Shown: positions 47,262 to 58,021 of the stretch, piece by piece
How the letters are laid out: every line of letters begins with the position of its first letter
Numbering within the stretch: position 1 is the stretch's first letter
Assembly (NCBI RefSeq): GCF_047495875.1
Contig: NC_092464.1
Coordinates: 4,250,737 to 4,314,736 of the forward strand
DNA: 64,000 nt
Origin: Pithys albifrons albifrons
Lineage: Eukaryota; Chordata; Aves; Passeriformes; Thamnophilidae
Direction: 5' to 3'
Notes under the pieces: generated by a model
What the model saw: the letters and a program-made list of their open reading frames with translations, nothing else
What the model was told of the DNA's origin: nothing
The model's database searches: none
Made by a program: the position numbers and the translations under genes

Positions 47262-48165
47262 CAACCAAACAGAAAATCAAAACCAAACCAAACAAAAAAC
47301 CCAACCCAAGCAAAATAAAACCAACCAAACAAAACCCCAACCCAACCAGCCAACCAACCAACCAACAAACCAACCAACCAAAACCAGCAAAAACCAACCA
47401 ACCAACCAACCAACCAACCAACCAACCAACCAAAACCCCCAAAAACCAACCAACCAACCAACCAACGAACCAACCAACCAAAACCCCCAAAAACCAACCA
47501 ACCAAAACCCCCAAAAACCAACCAACCAACCAACCAACCAATCAACCAACCAACCAACCAATCAACCAACCAACCAACCAACCAACCAACACCCCCCAAA
47601 AACAACCAACCAACCAACCAACCAACCAACCAACCAACCAACCAACCAACCAACACCCCCCAAAAACAACCAACCAACCAACCAACCAACCAACCAACCA
47701 ACCAACCAACCAACACCCCCCAAAAACAACCAACCAACCAACCAACCAACCAGCACCCCCCAAAACCAACCAACCAACCAACCAACCAACCAACCAACCA
47801 ACCAACCAACCAACAGACAAACCAACCAACCAACCAACCAACCAAACAAACAAACAAACAAAACCCCCCAAAACCAACCAACCAACCAACCAACCAACCA
47901 ACCAACCAACCAACCAACCAACCAACCAAAACCCCCAAAAACCAACCAACCAACCAAACAAACAAACAAAGCCCCCCAAAACCAACCAACCAACCAACCA
48001 ACCAACCAATCAACCAACCAAAACCCCCAAAAAACAACCAACCAACCAACCAAACAAACAAACAAACAAACAAAACCCCCCAAAACCAACCAATCAACCA
48101 ACCAACCAAACAAACAAACAAACCCCCCCAAAACCAACCAACCAACCAACCAACCAAAACCACTG
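47262..48165. repeat. (CCAA)n tetranucleotide array with phased C-runs
   Basis: About 0.9 kb of CCAA/ACCA tetramers, edged by looser A/C-rich sequence. The array is broken by 13 runs of five to seven C, starting at 47436, 47484, 47508, 47592, 47656, 47716, 47756, 47864, 47932, 47972, 48024, 48076 and 48123, plus CAAA tetramer blocks. The minus strand is therefore GGTT-repeat with G5-7 runs. A 330-codon minus frame (47240-48232) is simply Gly-Trp-Leu-Val periodicity from reading a 4-bp repeat, and is not a gene. Confidence 0.97.
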
Positions 48166-49208
48166 CACTCCCCTGCAAAAACCCCACCACAAACCATAAA
48201 TCAAAGCCAAGGCAATTCTTCCTACAAATCATGACTAGTTGTGGAACTCTTCACCAAAGGCTATTTCAGGTACTAAAAGCTTTCCTGGGTCCAAGGGCAA
48301 ACCCTCTGGTATAATCCACTGCATGTGTTTTTATGTTTCTAAGATTTTTCATCCCCAGCCAAGAGGAAGGAAAAAATAATCAAGGATTTCTTTTCTTTTC
48401 TTTTTTTTTTTTACAGTGAGTGTGATGGCATCTTAACACTCTCTGTGCTTCATTGTGCTTCATGGGTTATGGAAAGCAAGAATATGGGATAATATCATAA
48501 TAGGAAAATACTTTATTAATTTTGCAAAGAATGAAAATTATTTCCAGTTGCTTCCCTAGACCAGATAAAATGTGCAATGTTATGTATTTCCATTTCAATG
48601 CATAATACTGTGAAAAACATTGAAGTTTTAATCAATGCATGATTCTTAAATAACTTGCTGTTTCCTTCAGCATTGATAATGAAAAATGCACAAGTGATTT
48701 TATCACTACAGTTTCATAAAAAATATTACATATGTCATCTTGTACTTAACTGTAACCTACTTACAAGGAAAAGAGCCCAACACTCAAAATATCTTTTCCA
48801 AACATTGCTATCTTTTGCATTTTTGGCAATATTCCCAGTAAGAAATAGAGGCTTGGAAGAACCTGAATATAATATCCAAAAATGATTGCCTGGAGCTCTA
48901 CCAAGTTTTCTCTCATTAGTAATAAACTCAGTTGCTTTAGCCAACAAGAAAAATGATCAAAATCTGGTGTTAGAAAGATTCTGAAAAATAACTGGGCAAT
49001 GGGAAATGAGTGGCTGCTGCTACAGGTGGAGAAGGCAGAAGTGTCCAAGGATGTGTTTTCCTTTATGACTTACTGTTGATGAAATGTGGTTGATCAGGAT
49101 TGAAATTAGAATCATGCCTGACCAAACCTACCAAAGTGACTCAAATATTGAGCATCTTGCATTGAAACCACAAGTGCCTCCTGTTCCAGAGAGAAAGAAA
49201 AAGAAGAA
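48166..49208. other. No recognised gene or repeat
   Basis: AT-rich sequence with a T-rich spot at 48388-48414. Overlapping minus-strand frames at 48735-49048 are unsupported. Confidence 0.45.
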
Positions 49209-49601
49209 ACAGCTTGGAAGAGCTGGGGGGGTTCACCTGGAGAAGAGAAGGCTCCAGGGAGAACTGAGAGCCCCTTCCAGTGCCTAAAGGTGCTCCAGGA
49301 GAGCTGGAGAGGGACTTGGGACAAGAACAAGGAGTGATGGGACAGGGAATGGCTTTAAACTGAAAAAGGGTAGATTTAGATTGGATATAAGGAAGAAATT
49401 CTTCCCTGTGAGGATGAGCAGGCCCTGGCACAGGTTGGGCAGAGAAGCTGTGGCTGCCCTATCCCTGGGAGTGTCCAAGGCCAGGCTGGACAGGGCTTGG
49501 AGCAACCTGGGCTGGTGGAAGGTGAACCTGCCCCTGGAAGGGGATGGAACAAGATGGTCTTTAATGTCCCTTTCAACCCAAACTATTCTGTGATTCCATG
49601 A
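49209..49601 (+). mobile_element. CR1 LINE 3' fragment, well preserved, plus
   Basis: A 390-bp copy close to the CR1 3' UTR text: 'cctggagaagagaaggctcc', 'gagctggagagggacttggg', 'taggatataaggaagaaattc'-like sequence, 'caggttgggcagagaagctg', 'ggagcaacctgggctggtgg', and the tail 'aactattctgtgattccatg'. It looks younger than most neighbours. Frames on both strands here are repeat-derived. Confidence 0.96.
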
Positions 49602-49782
49602 AGAAGGAGCTCCTCATAAGCAGCATCCCAGTGTTTTCTGTGCCCTACTTCACTAGAACAGGTGTGGTTTCCACATTGTTTAGGATTTACAAGATGCATC
49701 CAAAACCTCCTGTCCCTGGACATAATTTAACCACTTCCAATTTAAGGGGGAAATTGTGAAGGCAAAAATCTTTTACAGTTCT

Positions 49783-49846
49783 TTGAGAAGAGTTGGACTC
49801 GACAAGCTTTGTGGGTCCCTTCCAACTCAGAATGATCTGTGATAAT
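49783..49846 (+). mobile_element. CR1-X-like or SINE tail fragment, plus
   Basis: A 60-bp tail with 'agagttggactcgacaagc', 'ttgtgggtcccttccaactc' and 'agaatgatctgtgat'. It matches the tail of the SINE at 40534 closely, but has no tRNA-like head upstream, so it is either a 5'-truncated copy of that SINE or a CR1-X end. Confidence 0.8.
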
Positions 49847-50725
49847 TAGAGGAGGTAGAAAAAAAGATGTGAGAAAATACATTATGATACAAGCCATGAG
49901 ATTCCAGGTTGGATCAGTAGAAACAAACCTGGACAGAGCCATTTATTTTATCCTGGTGCAGAAACAGAGGAAAAGAAGGGGGGATATTAATACAATTATT
50001 TCCTCCCCCTCACAAAGTAATTTGAATTATAACTTTTTTCCCTTTGGTTTTCTACTCTTTCAGTCCTTTAAATGCCAATGTCAGAAACATAATCACTGGG
50101 GCATGTGAGGTGGAGAAAAGAGTAACTTACATCTAGGCAAGAGTCCAGCTCCCCAGCAGCATTCTGCCAATTATGTGCACTTTATATTAAAGGATTTTCT
50201 CCTTCTCCTCAGTGGAGTTGAGATACTTTTGAGTCCCAGTTAACAGTCATTCAGGCTGAATTTCATCCAAACACATGCACAGCATATGCAGAAAAGAGAA
50301 ATAACACAGTGGCTTTGAAGTGACTTCTACCCAAAGTTGTTTGTGTTATAAAGGCTTTTCCCACTCCATTCCTTTCACCATCACTGAAAGCTCAGATGAA
50401 GAAGCCCTTGGGCAGCAGGTTCCCAGATTTTAACATCAAAGCCACCCCCACACCATGTAGCAGAGGGTCTTACATGTGCTCCAACAGGAATCAGACCATG
50501 GAACGCTCCTACATGACAGGAAGAAAAATAACCTTGTCCAACTTGGTTCTGGTGCATCAGGGGTTATTGACAAAGCTGTGGGATTTATTGGGAGGGTTTA
50601 GCAGGTTGTTTGCCTTCACCATGTCATGATCACAGAGAGAAGCACTAATTATTTAAATCACTACCAGCCCTATTTATTTATTTTCAATTGTGGAGGGACC
50701 AAAATTGGAGTTCAAGGCTCTCAGA

Positions 50726-50739
50726 GTTGCCATGACAAC
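50726..50739. promoter_or_regulatory. X-box/RFX-like site
   Basis: GTTGCCATGACAAC differs in one base from the palindromic RFX (regulatory factor X) site GTTGCCATGGCAAC. A second such site is 71 bp to the right. Function is inferred only from the motif. Confidence 0.4.
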
Positions 50740-50796
50740 TGGACACTTTGATCAGTGATTATAGTTGCACCATTTTGGCATCAGGCATGAACTTTG

Positions 50797-50810
50797 ATTG
50801 CCATGGCAAC
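50797..50810. promoter_or_regulatory. X-box/RFX-like site
   Basis: ATTGCCATGGCAAC is one base away from the palindromic RFX site. It pairs with the site at 50726-50739. No promoter or exon is visible nearby, so if functional it would be a distal element. Confidence 0.4.
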
Positions 50811-51877
50811 GTCCCAGCCATAACTCCTACTCCATTCAGCTCCTGCTTTGTCCTCGAGGAGCCTCTTTGCTTGTTGCTTGTGAGGAAGCTGAGAACTGTG
50901 TCAGCTGCAGCAGAGAGAAGCTGTGAGGAGCAGCACAGAATGGGCTTTCCCAGTTTAAATAAAATAATCCTTCACATCAAGACCGATTCTCTCAGTGCTC
51001 TCATTGTCCTCAGTAGCTGAGCTTCTTGGCTGATGTAAGTGGAGGTGGCTCCATTAAGGGCAGAAAAGTCTCTTGAATCCAAATTGGGCACTAGGGGAAA
51101 ACAGCATTTCCCTGGTCAGATATGCATTGCCAGAGGTGAAGAATCACTTACTTGTCTAGTTTGGCATTCAAACAGAGAATGGCAATGTATAGGAAAGGGT
51201 AAGGATGACAGAGAAGATCAGAGGAAGATTAAAAAAAAACACCAAACAAATAAACAAAGAAAACCCTGGGAAGACATGTTTACCAGACTTGGCTTAACTT
51301 TTTGCCATTCATCTCAACTTGAAGACAAAAAAGAAATTAATCATTTATAGAGATTTGTATTGGAAAATTCACACAGGTTTCTCCAGGTACAATGGCACAA
51401 AAGTCACCTGAACTGGGAGGATAGTAGAGAGATTCTGAAAGCCTGTGAGCTCTTACAGGTTGTGTTGAAGTGATGCTGTTTGTGGTTCATACAGAACAAG
51501 CAAAATATACATTTCTTCATATATTTTCTGTGTAAGCTGTTACTCTTCCCCAAAGGATTCTCCAGAAGCTAAACACCTTCATGTACAGAAAGCTCTGAAG
51601 AAATACAGGATTGCAAAGTACCTTGAGGATTATTAGTATAAAGACATAATTTTCTTTCAGGAAAGCTCCAAACTACAAGTGACTGGAGGCTGGGAGAACA
51701 TGGCAGGGTGATATCACTACACAGCTGAACTTCCTCTAACCTCTTCCAGAACAAACACCAATGCAAGTGGGATTCTGAATGTGGTGAGACTTCTACTTGA
51801 TTTCTTGTGGCCATCCTCGTGCTCTTTGACTCATAAGACTGGGAAAGAGTAAATAATAATGTATCAATAAGGATGGC

Positions 51878-52400
51878 TTCATAGAATCATAGAATGGTTG
51901 AAGGGACCCGTGTTAATCTCATTCCCACTCCCCTGCCATGGGCAGGGACACCTTTCACTAGACCAGGATGCTCAGAGCTCCATCCAGCCTGGCCTTGAAC
52001 ACTTCCACAGTTGGTATATCCATGAGTTCTCCAGGCAACTTGTTCCAGTGACTCACCACTCTCGTTGCAAAACAATTTCTTCCTTTTGTCAGATGGAAAC
52101 CCACCTTATGTCAGTGTAAAACCATTTCTCCTTGTCCTGTCACTGCTGGCCTTAGTAAAAATTCTCTGTTTCTCATAAGCTCTGCTTTATACACTGAAAA
52201 ACTGGAACAAAATCTTCCCAGAGCCTTTTCTTCTCCAGGCTGCTCAACCCCACCTGTCTCAGCTGGTCTCTATATCAGAGGTGCTCCAGCCCTCTGAGCA
52301 TCTTTGTGCCTCATCTCTGGACCTGCTCTAACAGATCCATGTCCCTCTTGGACTGGAGACCCAGAGCTGGATGGAGAGCTCAGCATCCAGTGAAGCATCC
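51878..52400 (-). mobile_element. CR1 LINE fragment, minus, about 520 bp
   Basis: Reading from the tail: 'catagaatcatagaatggtt', 'ccctgccatgggcagggaca', 'actagaccaggatgctcaga', 'ccttgaacacttccacag', 'acaatttcttccttttgtca', 'gtgtaaaaccatttctcctt', then 'tctccaggctgctcaacccc' and 'gagcatctttgtgcctcatc'. It therefore reaches upstream to the end of ORF2. It is one of the longest copies here, with scattered indels. Confidence 0.95.
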
Positions 52401-53158
52401 AGAATTTGAAGCTTAACTAAAAGGACAGTTCTGCACTGTGAAGCAGGGGTGACAATCTGTAATTCCTGGAGGTGGCACATCCCACAACCAGTTCTGCCCC
52501 TTCTGACATCCATCTTGCAGCATGAAGTAAATGCACTGACATACTGATTTTGCTAAAAAAATGAAATAACAAAAAATGATGAGTTGGAATAATTATTATC
52601 CTTAGAAGGCTACTCAGGCTTTCTTGATTTATTACATCAATTCCAGTTTGCACTACTCCAGGAAAAATATCTAAGATCATCAGCAAAGGCCAGGACTTTC
52701 CATGAGTTGTTAAAGAGAAAAAAGAGGAAAAATTTAACAGGTTTATAAAGTTATTCATCTCTACCTCAGTGTAAATATTTCTAGAACTAAACTCACCTCT
52801 CCCTGGTACAAGTATGTGAATAAATTCTACCTGCATATAAATAAATAAAGAGATGGCAGCAATGTGTGGGCTGCAGCAAAGGATTATTCATCTACCACAC
52901 AGCCAGAAGCTTTGGAGCATCAGACCAACCTGGGTGTTTCAGCATCCAAGGTCTTAATGTTTACACAGCAACAGGATATGATCAGTTCTGCTCAGCTCAG
53001 TCTCATACTTGAGTTCAACACCAACAAAGTGATCTGGAGACGTGAAGCTCCTCATAAGTGTTAAATCAAAGGTCATCAGCCCAACCTGAAATGTGCTGGG
53101 CTGAAATCTTCAGTCCAACAAGTGCTGGCACAGCAAAGGGGCTGAGGCTGCAGCTGTG

Positions 53159-53190
53159 CTGGGCACTGCCTGTTCTGGGCACTGCCTGTG
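53159..53190. repeat. 16-bp tandem duplication
   Basis: CTGGGCACTGCCTGTT (53159-53174) is followed directly by CTGGGCACTGCCTGTG (53175-53190), with one mismatch. Confidence 0.9.
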
Positions 53191-53539
53191 CTGCCAAGGC
53201 GTGTTTATGTTCTAGAGCTCAGCACCCCAACCTGCTCCTTCACGAGACCACTGGCACTGAAAGGATTGTTCAGAGGCACCCATGGGTGTTGTCCTGTCCA
53301 TAACCCACATCTCCACAGCCCCACAAGGTGCATCAGGGCACCTTCAAGCCCCGCAGCAGGAGATAAAGTCTCTTGCTGAGGCTGAGTCCTCACTAATTTA
53401 TGACCTTTTCCAAGTGGTGGGAAAAGAAGAAAACCAATGCAACTGAAAAACACGTGTCTGACAAGGACAGCAAGAAGAGCATATGGTAGAAGGTGCAGGA
53501 GAAGGACAAAAATAAGTGCTCATGCAGATAATTGTTGCT

Positions 53540-53625
53540 AAAAAAATCACAAACAAAAAAAAAACAACAAAAAAACCCAAAAAACAAAAACAAAGAAAAC
53601 CAAAACAAAAATTCCAATAAACCAA
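53540..53625. repeat. A-rich low-complexity tract
   Basis: Runs of A separated by single C or CCC. It is not a clean microsatellite. It could be an expanded poly-A or simple drift; no retroposed gene ends at it. Confidence 0.8.
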
Positions 53626-55873
53626 AAATACCACGCACCTCAAGGCACAAAACAACCACAACACTGAACCCCAAACCATCGTGACTATTTAGACTACCTG
53701 GAATTCATCTTTTCATCTTCCAATAAAACAGGTCATTTCTGTGGGAAAAAGTTTGTAGGGATAGCATTTAAATCTCCTGCTCTGTATTTTATCACAACTG
53801 AGGCTGATGCTGCCAATGTTCTACCACACGGAAATTGCACTAAACCTCAAAGTGGTTCCTGAACTGTTGCTTTGCAGCCACTTAGAGATCCACACTCTCC
53901 TCTGCAAACCACTCAGCAATGGCCTTTCTGAGCTCTTCCAAACACACCAGGTCAGCAATCCATCATTACATTGTCTCAGACATGGATTTGCTCTTAAATC
54001 AGATTGCATTGTATTTACAGGCTATAAAAAATAGCCTCATTCATGAGCTTTTTTTGGTTTATTAAAAGATCATCCATAATGTCCCTTTAAGGAGGCTCTT
54101 TTTAGGTGGAGGTAACTCACTTTCCAAACTGTTTTGAAGATCTCACTTCACTCGATGTTTGTATCAGTTTTCTTTTGCAAAACATCAGCACAGAGAACTT
54201 TTCTCAGACCTTTAAATTCTGTTTTGTCCTAGTTTGAGTTTTCCTTTATCCTGGCACTGCATTTTGGTCAACCAGTCACTCAAGTGATATTTAAACTTGC
54301 ATATCTGAGGAACAAATCTGTGGAGGCTCTTTGAGACAGGCCCTGGGGGTCAGATGCAGAGTAAATCCAATGCAGACAATGCTGCCAGGTAGGGTGCAGT
54401 GGTTGAACCCTGCAGAGCTGGACAGGAGTTTATGGAAATTGGTTTTGATCAATGAGACTGGATAATTTCCAGAGAGAAGAGGAAATCCCACGTTAGGCAG
54501 AAATGGGAACTCCCATCTCCTCTATCAGCATAAAACAGATCATAGAAATAACTTGATGGCTTTTTTTTCTGCCTATGAGCATTGGCTGGAGAAAAATGCA
54601 CAACTCCTCATATTAAGCAGATGTTGCAGTTTATAACCCAAACAATCTCCTTTGAGCAGCTAAAGTTAAAGGTTAGCTTAATCCTTAGAATCTGAGGGGT
54701 TTACAGCCTTTCTGTATAAGTTTATAATTTGGTTTAGAACTAAATATTCTTTTTAACCCTCTAGAGATCTCATTTCCCCTGGAATCTTACTCAGCTTTTA
54801 GTGGCATCATCCACTTCATGCAACCACATGATCAAAAGTTCATTTTGCAATTAAAAGAGAAGCAGCTACATGGTACACTTTTCATGTGATCTTTTTAAAG
54901 TTATTATTGTTTATTATTTCAGAAAGTGAAAATATTTACCTCCCCTTGTTTTAAACATCTTGGAGTCAGAAACCCTAATTTTATTTATTAGCATTTATTA
55001 TCAATGTGGAGAAAGTTGTTACCAGACTATGGGTCGTCTTCTGTTTTCTAAATACTTTTAAGAAATTGAAAAAGTGACTCTCCAGAGTTCTCTGTGTGTT
55101 CATCCAGTCTAAATGGAGCTCAGGGTGACTATCTCAGGTCTGGTTACTTAGAGCTACCCAGGCAAAGTAGTTTGCACCCTGGATAAATGTGACAAAGCAA
55201 GGACAGAGCCACAGTGAATAACCCTTTTATTATTAAATTCCTTCATCTTGCAGAGGTGAATAATCCCAGTCTTTTTAATCTCTGTATATGACAGGTTTTC
55301 TGTGCCTTATCTCATGGCCCTTCCATGGTATTTTTTTATTTCTGGCAGTGTATGTTTTTCCTTCAAACCATCAGAACTGAACACACATTCCCACTGAAGC
55401 TGCTCCATGGATTCACATAAAAACAATACACTCCAGCATAAATTTTTCTTACTATTCCATGTGCAATCTAATTTATGATTGGTATTTTTACTGCCTATCA
55501 ACACTAGGAAGAGCTTCAATTGAACTTTCTTTGTTGCTGCCCTGGTCCTTTACTACATCAATATTGTATTTGACATTATAGGCAGGGAAATAGTTTCATC
55601 TGTTTGTGGGTACCTGCAGTGAGTTTATGCAGCTGAGCTACTCATGTTGACCTCTGTTAACTGTCAGCACTACTGGGATTTGGTGATCTGGTCTATATTA
55701 CATGTGCAGTTTGGGGTTATTTGAATTGTTCTTCAGACTTAGTTGTTTTTATGACTAGACCTTCATAGTTCTTCACAGAGGGATTATTTTAGAATAAGGT
55801 CTGTTGTATTGCCAGATGCAGCCCATCAAATATGAGCAGTTCAGTGGAAAGACCAAAGATCTCTGAGAGTGAT

Positions 55874-55905
55874 TATATATTTTATTTTATTTTATTTTAT
55901 TTTAT

Positions 55906-55936
<31 letters not shown>

Positions 55937-56062
55937 TAATTTAATTTAATTTAATTTAATTTAATTTTATTTTATTTTATTTTATTTTATTTTATTTTAT
56001 TTTATTTCATTTTATTTTATTTATTATTTTATTTTATTTTATTATTTTTATTTATTTATTCT
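55874..56062. repeat. (TTTTA)n array with variant domains
   Basis: About 190 bp of pentamers in blocks: TTTTA units (55878-55909), then TTTAG units (55910-55930), then TTTAA units (55935-55965), then TTTTA again with a TTTCA variant near 56006 and a looser right edge. Each variant is contiguous, which suggests local slippage spreading of single mutations. Confidence 0.95.
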
Positions 56063-56936
56063 TTATGCCCATCTTTCTCTCCTGTAATGGACAGGAACCA
56101 AAGTGGCCAAAGTTCTCAGCCATTTGTGAGTGCTTGAAGTTTCAGCTCTGATTCAGTCCCATTTTTTAGCTCTAGCAATGAAAGCTGAATGGTAACTGGG
56201 GACTTGAAGGACAGTTTCCTTCCAGGAAAGCAAAGAAGCTCTAATCACACATATCATAATGCTGTGAACCCTTGTCCCTGCCACAAAGTCTGTCATTAAG
56301 ACACAAAGGCTCTTTCTCTGGCTCAGGTCAAAGGCTGTTGCTTGAAGCTCATCAGTTACTTCACCTCCATGAACTTCAGCCTTCCAGTTGTGATAATGGG
56401 AATGGCAGAGTCTCCACTGTGCTTTTGGATCCCCCGAGGAGAAGCAGGAGGCAATGCCCATGTGTTATTCATATGCTTTATGTTTCATGTATGGCAAGAG
56501 TTGTCTGTGTTTGCTACTTCCTTACTGGGGTAAGAGAGGTTGATTTCATTCCTTTCACTAAAAATACAGGTTTTCAAAGTGACAGATGGCCTTGCTATTG
56601 TCAATTGTCAGAGGCTTTTTATCATCAGTGGAGCAGAAAAGATGTCTAATGGATTATATCAGGTGTGCTCTAAAGAGCCACAGCACAGCAAGCCTTTTTG
56701 ATCAAAAGCACAAAGCAAAATATCACTTTCTTTGGACTGTGCAGGTGACTCTTCATATGCATGAGAAATGTGGGCTGTTCTGCACAATCAACTTCATCTT
56801 TTCAAGAAGGGCACAGAATGGCAGGGTTGGTTCATGTTATTGAAGATTATGAAGTGTCAATCAAAAAAGGAATTCACTTAGAGAGACTTTCATGCAAGAG
56901 AAAAACGCCTGATTCAGTCATTCCTGCCAATATCCA
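56063..56936. other. No recognised gene or repeat
   Basis: Overlapping frames at 56153-56649 lie on opposite strands and show no domain. No element is recognised. Confidence 0.45.
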
Positions 56937-57190
56937 GAGAATCACAGAATCCTAGAGCTGCCTGAGTTGGAAGGGATCTTAAAGTTCTACCCTCCTGCCA
57001 TGGCCAGGGGCACCTTCCACCAGCCCCTGTTCCAAGTCCCATCCAACCTGGCCTTGAACACTTCCAGGGATGGGGCAGCCACAGCTTCTCTGGGCAACCA
57101 GTGCCAGGGCCTCCTCACCTTAATTGCAAATTAAGATAAGAAATTTCTTCCTAATTTCTAATCTAAACTTACTCTGTTTCTGTTTAAAGC
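56937..57190 (-). mobile_element. CR1 LINE 3' fragment, minus
   Basis: A good 3' end in reverse: 'agaatcacagaatcctagag', 'gagttggaagggatcttaaa', 'ggccttgaacacttccaggg', 'gcagccacagcttctctggg' and 'aatttcttcctaatttctaa'. It ends at 'tgtttaaagc', where the TTAC microsatellite begins. Confidence 0.95.
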
Positions 57191-57192
57191 TA

Positions 57193-57227
<35 letters not shown>

Positions 57228-57242
57228 TTTACTTTATTTATT
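57193..57242. repeat. (TTAC)n microsatellite
   Basis: Nine perfect TTAC units followed by a degraded TTAT/TTTA edge. It abuts the truncated end of a CR1 copy, so it may have grown from the insertion junction. Confidence 0.95.
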
Positions 57243-57491
57243 AATAAGGCAAGACTGATACAGGAAGTGGAAGAGGGTTTTGTTCTGGATTTAGACAGAA
57301 TGGGACAGACTATTTGCCATTTGAAGCTGTTTAAACTTTGGTGCTGCCAGACCTTCCCCTGCAGTTGGTCTGCCTGTCTTGCTGCCATGTCCCTTCACCA
57401 GTGTTCAGGCTGCTTCCAGCTGGAGGCTCTGGAAAGGTTTGGTGCAACAACAATAATCACAAATCACTCTAAATGATGGCCTGGGAGGTGT

Positions 57492-58016
57492 TGTCGCAGG
57501 TTTGGCCCAGCTGTTGCCAACCCTGGACTGGCCCCCCTTCCCCCTCCCAGAACTTTCCCAGCAAAGGAAAGGGAAAAACCTGAAAAGAAACGCACTCGAA
57601 AGAAACTGAACTGAATAAAAAGAATAAATTATATTTACTAACATTTACAAACCACACTGTATACACAATACATAGGATCCCACCCCCCAGGGGAGAGGGG
57701 AAGGGAGAAAAGGGGATTGATTAGCTGGAAAATAGGGAAGACACCAACCCAACCCAAAGAAACCGAATGAATCAAAACAAACACAATTAAAAACCTCAAG
57801 TAAGGGGAACAAGAATGAAACAATCTCACCCAGGACAGGAGAAATACCAGGGACCAGAGGGACCAGACTTCAACCACCTCCCTCCAGCTCCTCAGCCAAG
57901 GAAGGGAAGGAAAAAGAAAACCACTCCCCCACTGCTACGTGGAAGACACGTGTGGAATACTTGTAACTTCCTTAGATACAATGGTTACTGAGGAAGCCAT
58001 GGGTCAAACCATTACA
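57492..58016 (-). mobile_element. Solo LTR of an endogenous retrovirus, copy B (inverted)
   Basis: This 525-bp element is the same family as 7027-7542, read on the minus strand. Its sense start TGTAATGGTTTGACCCATGG is identical over the first 20 bases, and it ends CCTGCGACA. It has an exact 5-bp target duplication, GGTGT, at 57487-57491 and 58017-58021. Agreement is high in the first 75 bp and the last 100 bp, while the C/T- and G-rich middle differs by substitutions and small indels. The different duplications show two independent insertions, not a duplicated segment. No retroviral coding sequence adjoins it. Confidence 0.94.
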
Positions 58017-58021
58017 GGTGT

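Larger units (their letters stand above)
49847..51877. other. No recognised gene; RFX-type motif pair inside
   Basis: No transposon or exon is recognised. The segment 50726-50810 contains two near-palindromic X-box-like sites (separate entries). Frames up to 103 codons have no domain. Confidence 0.45.
52401..55873. other. No recognised gene; A-rich tract inside
   Basis: No element is recognised in 3.4 kb other than an A/C-rich low-complexity tract at 53540-53625 and a 16-bp tandem pair at 53159-53190. The 139-codon minus frame at 52417-52836 and the phenylalanine-rich minus frames at 53393-53679 (the poly-A tract read in reverse) are rejected as genes. Confidence 0.45.

Noticed and set aside
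47240..48232. 330-codon minus-strand open frame rich in Gly-Trp-Leu-Val
   Set aside because: It is a CCAA tetranucleotide array read in translation. The composition follows from the 4-bp period in every frame; no gene is implied.
53393..53679. Phenylalanine-rich minus-strand frames resembling a membrane protein
   Set aside because: They are an A-rich low-complexity tract read in reverse.
55874..56062. Telomere-like repeat
   Set aside because: The motif is TTTTA/TTTAG, not TTAGGG, and there is no G-run; it is an ordinary AT pentanucleotide array.
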